The position numbers and the translations under genes are program-made. This document shows positions 9,590-19,073 of a stretch of 64,000 nt of DNA, one piece after another. The first letter of the stretch is position 1. Every line of letters starts with the position of its first letter. The notes under the pieces were generated by a model. The model did no database searches. It worked only from the letters and a program-made list of their open reading frames with translations, and was not told the origin of the DNA. This stretch comes from Ogataea parapolymorpha DL-1 (taxonomy: Eukaryota > Ascomycota > Pichiomycetes > Pichiales > Pichiaceae): positions 682,001-746,000 of the forward strand of contig NC_027862.1 in NCBI RefSeq assembly GCF_000187245.1, given 5' to 3'.

Positions 9590-11998
9590 TTATTTGTTCA
9601 TGAAAAACCGTTTCGTTTGCTTGATGACCTCGCTTAATTCTCCGCCACGTTCTATGCGTTTTTTGATCCAACCAGATAGCTTCTTCTGGATATGTGGTCG
9701 TTCATACCGAACATCTATCAGGTAAATCACAGAGTAATCTCTGATATTTCTGATGGCACGCCCCACACTCTGGTTCACCGCCTTCATACAAATGTTCTCA
9801 TAGAACTCGCGTGCATTCGCTAGCGCATCCTCGCGAGAGCCTCCCATCTCGATCGTTTTCGACTCCACATATTTTCTCTTGGCTATCAGATCACCACTCA
9901 TTAAATTTGGAAAAGGAAGACCCACCATCGCCACTGCACGCGCAAGCTCGTCTGAAAAATTGATTCCCTCCGACATTTTTCCTCCCACGACGGCAAATAA
10001 AACAGCTCCCCTGCGCTCAAGTATGCACTGAGAATAGTTTTGCAAGACGTTATCCACCGCGTTCTCTCTTGACTCTGTATAAATAGTTTTCACCTGGTTA
10101 ATACGGTGATAGTGCCCGCTCTTTTTCCACAATTCTACTAGCTGGTCCAAGTACTTGTAACTGGGAAAAAATACAACCATTCCATCAGGCACGACTGCAA
10201 CCATTTCCAAGATAGTTTCGCCAAGTGCATCGATCATTTTCTTATCGTTTCTCTTATCGAACGAAAATTCAAACTCCACCCCCTGACGGCTCTTAACCGG
10301 ATAAACATCCAAATTTGAAGCCGGAATGATGTGGTCACAGCTGAAATGTTTGATCTGTTTGGATTCGACATAGGGCACGAGGAAATTGATAAAATCGGAA
10401 ATTGGCTCCATTGTTCCTCCTGCAAGTATCACACACTTGCACTCTTCAACAACATCCCTAAATGCTTCGCTGGGATCTAAAAGAAGATACTTCATGGCAA
10501 TTCCATCAGCGGAATCCCTATCGTAGAACAATTTACCACTCTTCGAGGGATTGGAAAGACACTCTAGAAAGGATCGAATCTTGAAAAGTATTGGTGTTCC
10601 AGCTTTGTAGTTTTCGTCAATCTTTTCCATATAGCTCTCTAATTTATATGCAATTTTGGACTTGGTCAAATACGTCTCTAAGGAGTGAAAATTGAGCAGA
10701 TCACCAGTGGTATCGTCAAAGATCGAAGTCACGTTGATTTCTGTTCCTGCTGCCTTCTTTTCGCCATCCTTCATCAAAAACTTGGCCAATATAGTGATCA
10801 TTTTACTGAGCTTGGCGAGATTGATTCTGTTTCCTGCATTCAATCGGGAAGCAAACTTTGTGGTGTAGCTCTTGAGCGCCTTGCGAACCTTTAACAACTC
10901 GTTGAGGGAGATAGTGGCAGAATTGAGCGAAGATATTGTATCTAGCAAATTATGGGCCTCGTCTATTACCACAATGCTGTTTTTCAAATCCAGCCCCAGA
11001 ACCTGTCTGGTCGATTTTTGAAGCAAGAGTTGGTACGGCATGGACACAATTTCGGCAATTTCCATGCCTCGTCGCAAACTGTAATAAGGACAGACTCTGT
11101 AGTGAGAGCCTATCTCGTGCAACTCCTCAATGTCTCGAATTTCAGAGAAGGTCAGGTCGCGAAACTGAGTGGTCAGATCTTCGGTTTCTGGCCTTGGCAT
11201 ATAGCTGCACCCCTTCTCTCCGTCTTTCTTCCTTTGCAACTCCAGACAAGCTTCATTGATCTGCTGGACGTCTTTTAAAGAGCTCACTTTTTCGTTAATG
11301 CAGAGCTGTTTTCTGGATCCTAATGCCAGATACTTTGTTTTCTCCTCGACACTTTCCAAAGAGGACGGAAAATGGGTGAGTCTCAATTGCTGTCCAAACT
11401 GGCTCAGCTGCGAATGCGTCCGCGAAGAGAAAAATATCTTGCTGTCACAATGATTGATCTTCGTCGCCTTGTCATTTGTGTCCGGCCTGCCTTCCACCTG
11501 AGCCAGGAGCTGCTTTATTTCGTTAGCTATTTTTGTGTTTCTATCCTCTGAAGTTTCGTCCTCAAAATAATCCTCGGGGACAAGATCCTCCTCTTTAATC
11601 ACCTTTCTTTGCTTGCGAGTATGTGTTTTCTCTTTGATCTTATTCTCAATGGCTTTGCCTTGGGTCTTCGCCAGCTCGTCGAGATGACGTTCGTATTCCC
11701 GAGCCTCAGCGACCATCCGTCCAACTATTTTCTCACGGTACGCCTGGCGAACCCATTCGGGCTCGTCATCGTCATCATCGTCGATAATGGCGTTCTGCCG
11801 CTGCTTCAGCTCGCGTAACCACGTCATTGTCGAACAGATGATAGACAGCGTCTTACCTGTTCCTGTTGGGCTCTCGAAAATGCCGACTTTATAATTTCCT
11901 GTGAGAGTGTCATAGATCGCCTCCATGAGCTTCACCTGGACATCATAAGGTGTATACGGGTGATTAAATCGTCGTTCATGGATCACCACCTCCCCCAT
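9590..11998 (-). CDS. CHL1: Chl1/DDX11-type Fe-S DNA helicase
   Basis: An 802-residue superfamily 2 helicase of the Rad3/XPD-FANCJ-DDX11 group, required for sister-chromatid cohesion. Walker A (ESPTGTGKT) is at residues 42-50 and the DEAH box lies in VVIDEAHNLLD. Between them are cysteines fitting the Fe-S domain (RKQLCINEKV, GCSYMPR, YRVCPYYSLR). C-terminal helicase motifs VGGKMSEGINFSD and QSVGRAIRN are intact. Length and N-terminal sequence fit Chl1 better than Rad3 (about 780 residues, different N-terminus). Fe-S helicases of this group are clients of the Met18/MMS19 targeting complex, whose gene lies about 2.5 kb away in this window. Confidence 0.92.
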   Translation of the reverse strand: MGEVVIHERRFNHPYTPYDVQVKLMEAIYDTLTGNYKVGIFESPTGTGKTLSIICSTMTWLRELKQRQNAIIDDDDDDEPEWVRQAYREKIVGRMVAEAREYERHLDELAKTQGKAIENKIKEKTHTRKQRKVIKEEDLVPEDYFEDETSEDRNTKIANEIKQLLAQVEGRPDTNDKATKINHCDSKIFFSSRTHSQLSQFGQQLRLTHFPSSLESVEEKTKYLALGSRKQLCINEKVSSLKDVQQINEACLELQRKKDGEKGCSYMPRPETEDLTTQFRDLTFSEIRDIEELHEIGSHYRVCPYYSLRRGMEIAEIVSMPYQLLLQKSTRQVLGLDLKNSIVVIDEAHNLLDTISSLNSATISLNELLKVRKALKSYTTKFASRLNAGNRINLAKLSKMITILAKFLMKDGEKKAAGTEINVTSIFDDTTGDLLNFHSLETYLTKSKIAYKLESYMEKIDENYKAGTPILFKIRSFLECLSNPSKSGKLFYDRDSADGIAMKYLLLDPSEAFRDVVEECKCVILAGGTMEPISDFINFLVPYVESKQIKHFSCDHIIPASNLDVYPVKSRQGVEFEFSFDKRNDKKMIDALGETILEMVAVVPDGMVVFFPSYKYLDQLVELWKKSGHYHRINQVKTIYTESRENAVDNVLQNYSQCILERRGAVLFAVVGGKMSEGINFSDELARAVAMVGLPFPNLMSGDLIAKRKYVESKTIEMGGSREDALANAREFYENICMKAVNQSVGRAIRNIRDYSVIYLIDVRYERPHIQKKLSGWIKKRIERGGELSEVIKQTKRFFMNK

Positions 11999-12032
11999 GC
12001 ACGCGAAAAAATCAAAGAATTTTTTTTCCTAT

Positions 12033-12917
12033 CTAATCCACACTCATATCTCCAGTCGAAATGTCGGACTCGCCCTCCGAGTCTTCTTTTTGCTTTCCCG
12101 TCTCTGCATTAGTTTTCTCATCTTCTTGGTCGCGCTCGTTCTTGGTCCGTTTTACAAGTCTGTCGTCCTCTGGCTCTGAACCTAACCGTTTGGGAGATGC
12201 CTCCGTAGTCGCGTCCTGTGCTGCCAAAGCGCGCATTTCATCAATCCAGCCGATTGGACTCATTTGGATCGAACTCGATTCCTCAGGAGGCACCTCACCA
12301 TTTGAGTCCGTAGTGTTCCTAGAACCATACTCTGCTAGATGCTGATTGATCTCCTCGATGGATGTTTGCACAAGTATGCTACGCTCCAAAGCTCTCAGAT
12401 ATTTCAATGCACTTACCTCGTTTTCGTGTGTTTCTGTCGACCCGTTTCCAGATTGATAATAATTGTTGTCTGCTTCAATGACTGTTTCGTCATTGGTCAC
12501 TGTGTTACGAATGGTTGTTTTGAACTCATGAAGTCGCGTCTTCAAGCCTCGCGTTGGCTCGAATCCCGGTGATTTCAGAAGTAGTGTTTCGGTGAGATGG
12601 TAAATGGTGAAAGGCGGAGAAGTAGGAAAGTTTGTCTCTAGTCTACACTCCAAGCGAGCAATAAACTTCTCAATTGACTCACCAATAGAGTCAAAGGGAG
12701 TGCGCGCCACGTAGGAGACATCTGCATGGTATATCTCGACTACCACGGCTTTTATAAGAGCCCCAATCAAAGGGACCACTTCTGGCCATGGGATGCTCTG
12801 ATTCTCCTCCTTATAGTCCTGGTCAACTAGAATTTGCTCTAGAGCATTCTGAAGCGGCTCTATTGGTCAGCAATTTTATTAGTAATACGTACCTGGTGCT
12901 AGTTGCAGAGGCTCCAT
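12033..12917 (-). CDS. PSY4: Protein phosphatase 4 regulatory subunit Psy4, intron-containing
   Basis: A PPP4R2/Psy4-like regulatory subunit of the Pph3 phosphatase, which removes phosphate from gamma-H2A and Rad53 after DNA damage. The family signature PPFTIYHLTETLL is clear, and the C-terminal half is acidic and disordered. The uninterrupted frame has no ATG near its beginning. Adding a 25-nt first exon (12893-12917) and removing a 33-nt intron (12860-12892) gives a 283-residue protein starting MEPLQLAPEPLQNALEQIL, which restores the helical N-terminus expected in the family. The intron begins GTACGT and ends AATAG. Only 37 bp separate this start codon from that of the divergent MXR2. Confidence 0.75.
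12860..12892 (-). other. Putative 33-nt spliceosomal intron in PSY4
   Basis: Read on the minus strand the segment starts GTACGT, contains TACTAAT close to the 5' end and TGCTGAC near the 3' end, and finishes AATAG. The TGCTGAC copy sits 6 nt before the 3' splice site, matching the geometry of the TACTAAC branch point in the 41-nt intron at 44441-44481, so it is the likelier branch site. The length is a multiple of three but retention would introduce a TAA after ten codons. Assignment rests on frame restoration and splice signals only. Confidence 0.6.
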
Positions 12918-12954
12918 ATAATAAATAAATCAGTTACTTTTTCATATTTAATTT

Positions 12955-13395
12955 ATGTTCAGAAGAGCAATTAGGACTTTATCCAACATGCCAAAAATAC
13001 AGAAGTCTGAACAGGAATGGCGCGCAATTCTTGACCCTGAGCAGTTTGCTGTTCTGCGCCAGAAGGGAACAGAGAGACCATACGTGGGCAAGTACACAGA
13101 CTTCAAGGGCAAAGGTATCTACCATTGTGCAGGTTGCAATGCGCCACTGTACGAATCAAGCACCAAATTCGACAGTCATTGTGGATGGCCGGCATTTTAT
13201 CAGGCTCTTCCAGGCGCGCTAATCACGGAGGAGGACAATTCCCACGGCATGAAGAGAATCGAGATCATGTGCGCTTCCTGCGGTGGCCACCTAGGACATA
13301 TATTCAAAGGAGAAGGTTACAACACTCCCACGGACGAAAGACATTGTGTTAATTCCATTAGTTTGAAGTTCAACCCTAAGGACGATAATAAATAA
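12955..13395 (+). CDS. MXR2: Methionine-R-sulfoxide reductase (MsrB), mitochondrial
   Basis: A 146-residue MsrB enzyme that reduces methionine-R-sulfoxide. The N-terminus (MFRRAIRTLSNM) is a short basic amphipathic stretch suited to mitochondrial import, as in yeast Mxr2; the internal Met12 could give a cytosolic form. Two zinc-binding CxxC pairs (Cys58/Cys61 and Cys106/Cys109), the GWPAF loop, and the catalytic cysteine in RHCVNSISL (Cys131) are present; Cys76 is a possible resolving residue. It is transcribed divergently from PSY4. Confidence 0.95.
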   Translation: MFRRAIRTLSNMPKIQKSEQEWRAILDPEQFAVLRQKGTERPYVGKYTDFKGKGIYHCAGCNAPLYESSTKFDSHCGWPAFYQALPGALITEEDNSHGMKRIEIMCASCGGHLGHIFKGEGYNTPTDERHCVNSISLKFNPKDDNK

Positions 13396-13479
13396 GGCTG
13401 ACGCTATTTATACTAAATAAGGTCTAATCATAACTTGGAATCAGGCCTATCATTAGTACGGCGAAAAAAAAAATCACAC

Positions 13480-14394
13480 TTACGACAACGCGTCGAAGGA
13501 TTGTAACTGGATCTTGTATCCGTCTGGGTCTGTCAACAGAGCAGTCTCCTTCAAGTCTGGATTTTCGCCAAACTTTGTGATCCATTTAGCGTTGTCACCA
13601 ATTTTGTCAATGACAGATTTAACATCCTTGTACGAGACGGCAATGTGATCAAAGCCAACCACCTTGTCAGTGTCCTTGTCAAAGACATAGTAGCCGGCAA
13701 ACGAGTCGTCGGATTCGGTTCCATAGTTGTGAGTGAGTTCGATAATGGACTGTCTTGCAGCTTGTGGCTTTGGTTGCTCCTTGTTCTCAACATACGAGTC
13801 GTCCTCGAAGCCAAGGAAATACAAGGTGAATTGAGCTTCGGGGAAGTCTCTGGTGCTGAAAAGCTTCATTCCTAGCAGGTCACGGTAAAATTTGAGAGAC
13901 ACCTTAGGGTCCTTGACTCTGATCATGGAATGGTTCATTCTGTAAGCAACTGGGTTGACGGTGGTGGCCTCGTCCAGAGCGTTTTCAATTAACTCAACCC
14001 AGTATCCATCCGGGTCCAAAATGAAAGCAATGTTCTTTTGTCTTCCATCTTCGAGCCTTTTTTTGAAGTTCACTCCCTTAGCAAGGAAATCTTCCTGGGC
14101 CTTGGCAATATTGTTGACCGAGACACAAAGATGGCCGAATCCTTTATATGGTTCCGAGTTTCCATCGTAAACCTTGGCATTGGAGTTCTTAAGCTCGCGC
14201 AGCTCGACTACTCCGTCTCTCTGGGCCAGTGGTTTGCCCGCATGTGGGTGGCCATTGCTATCGAACGCAACAAAGACAGAAGTATACTTTGCAGTCTCCA
14301 ATTGCTTGATTGCCTTCATGGCAAATGTGTTGGTGTACCAACCAACAGACTTGGCCAAATTTGAAACGTGCAAACAGGTGTGGTTAGTGAACAT
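13480..14394 (-). CDS. GLO1: Glyoxalase I (lactoylglutathione lyase), two-domain
   Basis: A 304-residue monomeric two-domain glyoxalase I, which converts the methylglyoxal-glutathione adduct to S-lactoylglutathione. Both vicinal-oxygen-chelate domains are seen: the first begins NHTCLHVSNLAKSVGWY and includes FGHLCVSVNNI and DPDGYWVELIE; the second begins MNHSMIRVKDPKVSLKFY and includes FDHIAVSYKDV and DPDGYKIQLQ. The His and Glu metal ligands lie in these motifs. Tandem domains within one chain are typical of yeast Glo1 (326 residues). It diverges from MET18 with 60 bp between start codons. Confidence 0.95.
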   Translation of the reverse strand: MFTNHTCLHVSNLAKSVGWYTNTFAMKAIKQLETAKYTSVFVAFDSNGHPHAGKPLAQRDGVVELRELKNSNAKVYDGNSEPYKGFGHLCVSVNNIAKAQEDFLAKGVNFKKRLEDGRQKNIAFILDPDGYWVELIENALDEATTVNPVAYRMNHSMIRVKDPKVSLKFYRDLLGMKLFSTRDFPEAQFTLYFLGFEDDSYVENKEQPKPQAARQSIIELTHNYGTESDDSFAGYYVFDKDTDKVVGFDHIAVSYKDVKSVIDKIGDNAKWITKFGENPDLKETALLTDPDGYKIQLQSFDALS

Positions 14395-14454
14395 GGTTAA
14401 GATAAAAAAGATGTCGGAGTAATTTTTTTCCTTTAAATTCGATTTTTAGTAATC

Positions 14455-17400
14455 ATGTCTTTCCAAACACCCGTCAACCAGTTCATGGTTGCAGACAATA
14501 CCGAAACGGCAGGTTGTCAGGAGGCAGTGAGGACTATATGTGAGCTCATAGAGAGCAATCAAGTCACCCTTCTAGAGTTCATTCGTGGTCTAGGTACACA
14601 TCTCACGGATGATTCCAACGTTATTAGGACCAGAGCGATCACCCTTCTCAGCTCTATTCTGGGCAACCTAAACAGAAAAAAGATGTATGCCAAAGATGTC
14701 CAGGTGCTGCTGGATTTTTATTTGTCGAAGCTCGATGACGAGCCTTGCTTGAGAGAAGTGCTCAAGGGTCTGAGCTCGCTTGTTTTGATGAGCCAATTTG
14801 ATCCTAACTTAATTCCTCACCTGCTAGGCTTCCTCGTGGAAAAATACTCCCCATTGGGCAAGTTGGCTAGCGTAAGGTACTTTGGATTTGAGGTTCTGGA
14901 CTCTGTGCTATCTGCCCATTTGGAAGCAGCAAAACAATACAACGATGAAATTATTAAAACATATTTGCACGTTTCCAAGAATGAAAAGGACCCCAAAAAT
15001 CTGCTGCTGTCGTTTAAGCTGTCAGCGCTGATAGCACAGAACTTCGACATCAGTAAGTTTTCTGAGGATATGTTTGATGCGGTGTTTTGCTATTTCCCTA
15101 TCTCTTTCAGGGCCCCAGCGAACGACCCGTATAAAATCACGGGAGACCAGCTTAAACAGACACTCCGTAACTGTCTTAGCGCCAGCGACCTCTATGCCAA
15201 AGACGCTTTTCCCAATCTTCTTGAGAAACTATCGGCTACCTCTCCAACGGTCAAACTCGACGTTCTTATGACGCTTAATCAATGTGTCGAGAAATACTCA
15301 ACAGCAACAGTGGAAGAATACTGGATCACATTGTGGAATTCCCTCAAGTACGAAATTTTGCATAACGAGCTTGCTTCTGTTGAGACACTGACGCAGTTGT
15401 TTACGTACTATGAGAATTCAGAAAATGAAGACGAACGGATCATTCCTGCAGTCTTGAAGATCTTCCAATCGTTAAGCAAGAAATTGCAGAACGTGAACGA
15501 GGATCTTAACATCAAGGACTATCTTTATGTGATAATGGACGAGCTGGCGAAGAATATTAAGAATCACGATGATAATAAGTCAAAGCAGTCGACGGTAATT
15601 TTAGCTGCTATATGTGCGGCTAATATCAATGTCTACAATCTGCTTATTCCCCAAGTAATGCCCCTTCTACTGGTATCGGATGATTTAACAATCAAAACCC
15701 AAAGACAAATTTTGACGAACGTCTCTTTCATGATTGACAGCTATTATATTCTCTTCAACGAGAAAGAAGAATCTATTCGCCCCAACAATCCAATGTATGA
15801 GTTTAAAGATGACCTTCTGATGCTATTTAACAAAGCTTTACTGTCGACATCGAAGGTTGAGGTGTCACTCAGATGTTTAGCCGTGAAACTTGTGGCCAAG
15901 GTCGTCTCACTGAATTTCTTCCTAGCTGATCAGGAAGCCCAATTGATTACTCAACTAGTGACAGATGTCCTCCTAGAAGATGACAACAGCGTGACAGAAA
16001 AGCAAATACTTCAGTGTTTCAAGTCGCTATCTGTAAGCTACCCATCTGCTGTGCTTGAAATAACTGTTCCAAAGTTATTTTCTTTCCTTCCAGACGACGA
16101 CACGGATCTAGATCTATTAAACACCAAGTCTCGTGTGCTTGATATTCTCATTTCCATTTCGGAGTCCAAGCTGGTTATTGACTCTGTTATGTTGCGGCTA
16201 GTTGGAAAGATCGAAATTTTGATAAAGTCAGCGTCCCAAAGTTATGTCCGATCAGTGTTTTTGACTTTATGCAAAATTGCTGATAAATTAAATGCCAAGG
16301 ATTCCACGAACGACAACATGAGACGACTAGTCCCACGGCTGTTTTATGTCGTTCTTGATACTGACAAAACTAATCACGATGAAGTGGTTCTGGAATATAC
16401 AGGACGTGTTGCTAAAAAGATATTGCTGCAAACAGACACCTCTCAGCACGAGGAAATCTTGCGCGACGCAATTGATTTTTTTATTAACGGCAAACCTACA
16501 CCTCTTGTTGCCAAGCACTTATCGAAACCGTTGGATATCATTAACGGAAACCAGCTGCCTTTCATTATTTTCACAAAAATTATTTCGGCAGTCGATAAAA
16601 ATGTGAAGTTTTCTATGGAAACCTCGTCTTTCCTCAATCTCCTGTTCAAAGCAAACCAGTCGACGGTGCAGTTCTCAAGACTTCCAGTGGTGCAGTGCAT
16701 CTCGCTGGTTGTCAATAAATGGGTTGACGACTCTGAATACCTGGCTGCAATCCTGGAAGACTTTAAGAAAGCCTTGAGTGACTCTTCCATACCCCTCAAG
16801 GAACGAGCCAACACTTTGGAGGTACTCATCTGGGTTGGAAAAGCTTTGATTATGAAACAACACGCATGCGCTCAAGCATACGAAGAGTACCTTCTCTCTT
16901 TATTTGACAGTGAAGAGCTTCACGTGTTTACCCCCAAAATTCTCGAAATACTGGTTGCAGATGTAGAATGCTACCAGCAGTTTAAGAAAACTGGTCCTTT
17001 CAATAGATCAATTGTTTTCAATGTGAATGTGCGCTTGCTCTACAAACAGAAACTGTTTAATACAGTGCTGCCCTTGCTGGTGTCCAAATTTGAGTCCTCA
17101 AAGAACCAGACGTATTTATTAGCATTATCACTCATGCTTAAGTATGTCGACAAGTCGATTATTATTCCGCATGTTGAAACCCTACTGCCACTTGTTTTGA
17201 GGTCGCTGAGCACCGATTCCAACGTCATTGTCACTGCATCGTTATCCATCCTAACCATAGCAGTCAATGAATCAGACGAATTGGTTTCCCGTCACTTATC
17301 GACTGTCATACCAAATTTACTGGAAATTGTCAACACGCACAAGAATGAAACGGTGAAACGAAACGCACTGGAATGCTTGCTTTCACTGACAAAGTTTGAT

Positions 17401-17538
17401 TTGCATTTATTAGTTCCCTATAAACAGGATATCATCACGCGACTTGCCAAAGTCCTGGATGACCCTAAGCGATCAATTCGCCGACTGGCCTGCGATTGTA
17501 GACAGGCATATTATGAGCTGGGGGTGCCTCGTCAATGA
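14455..17538 (+). CDS. MET18: Met18/MMS19 cytosolic Fe-S targeting HEAT-repeat protein
   Basis: A 1027-residue, all-helical HEAT-repeat protein matching Met18/MMS19 in length (1032 in S. cerevisiae) and in its conserved N-terminal MMS19 region (RTRAITLLSSILGNL, DVQVLLDFYLSKLDDE). C-terminal HEAT repeats include KRNALECLLSLTKFD and DPKRSIRRLACDCRQAYYEL. With Cia1 and Cia2 it delivers Fe-S clusters to nuclear and cytosolic apoproteins such as XPD/Rad3-family helicases and DNA polymerases. Its TGA stop directly abuts the stop codon of the convergent JIP5, with no bases between. Confidence 0.88.
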   Translation: MSFQTPVNQFMVADNTETAGCQEAVRTICELIESNQVTLLEFIRGLGTHLTDDSNVIRTRAITLLSSILGNLNRKKMYAKDVQVLLDFYLSKLDDEPCLREVLKGLSSLVLMSQFDPNLIPHLLGFLVEKYSPLGKLASVRYFGFEVLDSVLSAHLEAAKQYNDEIIKTYLHVSKNEKDPKNLLLSFKLSALIAQNFDISKFSEDMFDAVFCYFPISFRAPANDPYKITGDQLKQTLRNCLSASDLYAKDAFPNLLEKLSATSPTVKLDVLMTLNQCVEKYSTATVEEYWITLWNSLKYEILHNELASVETLTQLFTYYENSENEDERIIPAVLKIFQSLSKKLQNVNEDLNIKDYLYVIMDELAKNIKNHDDNKSKQSTVILAAICAANINVYNLLIPQVMPLLLVSDDLTIKTQRQILTNVSFMIDSYYILFNEKEESIRPNNPMYEFKDDLLMLFNKALLSTSKVEVSLRCLAVKLVAKVVSLNFFLADQEAQLITQLVTDVLLEDDNSVTEKQILQCFKSLSVSYPSAVLEITVPKLFSFLPDDDTDLDLLNTKSRVLDILISISESKLVIDSVMLRLVGKIEILIKSASQSYVRSVFLTLCKIADKLNAKDSTNDNMRRLVPRLFYVVLDTDKTNHDEVVLEYTGRVAKKILLQTDTSQHEEILRDAIDFFINGKPTPLVAKHLSKPLDIINGNQLPFIIFTKIISAVDKNVKFSMETSSFLNLLFKANQSTVQFSRLPVVQCISLVVNKWVDDSEYLAAILEDFKKALSDSSIPLKERANTLEVLIWVGKALIMKQHACAQAYEEYLLSLFDSEELHVFTPKILEILVADVECYQQFKKTGPFNRSIVFNVNVRLLYKQKLFNTVLPLLVSKFESSKNQTYLLALSLMLKYVDKSIIIPHVETLLPLVLRSLSTDSNVIVTASLSILTIAVNESDELVSRHLSTVIPNLLEIVNTHKNETVKRNALECLLSLTKFDLHLLVPYKQDIITRLAKVLDDPKRSIRRLACDCRQAYYELGVPRQ

Positions 17539-18927
17539 TTACAGACCGTCGAATTTCCTGATCCCATGCTCCTGCGTGTGTGCTTTTTGCTTCTTGGTCT
17601 CTTTTTTCACGTGCTTCTTACGTTTTTTAGGCGGCTCCTCGTCGGAGTCTTCCAGCTGAGCAAGAAGCTTTTCTTTGATTTCGATCAAAGGCACAACGGG
17701 CCTGTCATCGTTAGAATCAGAATTTTCTGAAGCTGAATCTGAATCTGAGTCAATTTCTTCTTCAAACGACGCAGACGAAACGTCAGGCTCGTTGCCAGAC
17801 CCTTCGTCATCACCAAAACCTGTCCATTCCTCCTCCTCCTCTGAACTGAGGTCTTCACTTTTAGCAGACTCGTCAAAATCTTTCTCATCCTCCTCGTCGC
17901 TGCTAGACTCGACATCCCCAGCTTCCTTCCATATAGTTAATCTATCCATCCCCGCACTTATCAATCTGTACTCATGATCAAGGTCCAAAAATGACACCTC
18001 GTCAGTCTCGCTATGCACTCTTTTTTCAACCACCTTTCCCGATCTGATGTTAACCCTCGAGACGGTTCCGTCAAATGAACCCGCCCAAAAATGATCGCCC
18101 TCGCTATCCAGTGCAGAAATAAGAGACTCCACAGGCTCCTTGCTGATGCGGACTCTGGAGATTTGGTCCGCAAAATCGTTCATTTCAGGCCTCCACACAG
18201 TGACCACACCTTCTCCCATTCCACAGAGCATGGTATTGGGGTTGGTAGGATCCAACCATGAAGAACATAAGAGCTCGTCTTCTTGGTCTTCACTTTGGTG
18301 CAGAGGTTGTTCCTTCCTGATGTCTATATGCGAGAGAGTCGTGGACCCAGTGGTGACAAACTGATAATCAGATTTTGGCACGTAATGGTTTATAGAATTG
18401 ACTGCATCCTCGTGGACTTTTTTTATTTGGTATGTTTGCTTCAGGGTGTTGGAGTCAAGACAGAGAACATCACCATCCTCCGTTCCCACTATCAGAAAAT
18501 CTTTGTTAGGAACAGTTAAGATCTTGGTGATGTTGGAAGCAAGGATTTCTGATTTTGCGACCACCACGCCTGTTTCTGCTTTGGCTTTTTTTATCTGCTT
18601 GTCGAGACCAGCGGAGTACACATACTCACCCTTTGGGTCGAATATAATGGATCTGCAACTACCCTGGTGTCGCTTTGTGCGCCATCCCATAGTGACGCAG
18701 TCCGAACCTTGAAGCTCCTTGGCTCTGACATCGATCTGGGCGCACTCTTTGTCTGCAGAGTGAAATATATGATTTTCCAACTTTTCAACGTCATATCTCA
18801 GCAACTTGACCTGTCCAGTGCCCGAACCAACGACAAGAGCATTTTCGCTTGGATGTGCACTAAAGCTGAAAAGGGGATCGGTACCAAAGTCGAGGTCTAC
18901 CAAGGGAACTGGAACTGATTTTACCAT
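17539..18927 (-). CDS. JIP5: WD-repeat ribosome biogenesis protein Jip5 (WDR55-like)
   Basis: A 462-residue WD40 protein of the Jip5/WDR55 family, a nucleolar factor linked to 60S biogenesis. The N-terminal sequence (FSFSAHPSENALVVGSGTG) and about seven WD-like repeats (residues 15-340) fit. The C-terminal third is highly acidic, rich in Ser/Asp/Glu, followed by a Lys-rich cluster (PPKKRKKHVKKETKKQK) that likely serves as a nuclear/nucleolar localisation signal, ending GIRKFDGL. It converges on MET18 with zero spacing. Confidence 0.85.
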   Translation of the reverse strand: MVKSVPVPLVDLDFGTDPLFSFSAHPSENALVVGSGTGQVKLLRYDVEKLENHIFHSADKECAQIDVRAKELQGSDCVTMGWRTKRHQGSCRSIIFDPKGEYVYSAGLDKQIKKAKAETGVVVAKSEILASNITKILTVPNKDFLIVGTEDGDVLCLDSNTLKQTYQIKKVHEDAVNSINHYVPKSDYQFVTTGSTTLSHIDIRKEQPLHQSEDQEDELLCSSWLDPTNPNTMLCGMGEGVVTVWRPEMNDFADQISRVRISKEPVESLISALDSEGDHFWAGSFDGTVSRVNIRSGKVVEKRVHSETDEVSFLDLDHEYRLISAGMDRLTIWKEAGDVESSSDEEDEKDFDESAKSEDLSSEEEEEWTGFGDDEGSGNEPDVSSASFEEEIDSDSDSASENSDSNDDRPVVPLIEIKEKLLAQLEDSDEEPPKKRKKHVKKETKKQKAHTQEHGIRKFDGL

Positions 18928-19073
18928 GCCTATATTGTATGGAATATAATTTTTTTTAGATCTAATTTGGCTGTGCTCGTAGACCCAATTAACTTATAAA
19001 AAATATGGATCAAAACATATAAAGCAGAGAACCATGTAGCTTCGCAAGAACACGCAAAGGCCATGGAGTGTAA

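Noticed and set aside
12860..12970. Alternative 78-nt PSY4 intron starting GTAACT upstream
   Set aside because: It has better length and uses TACTAAT as branch site, but joins ATGAAAAA in the wrong phase for the PSY4 frame.
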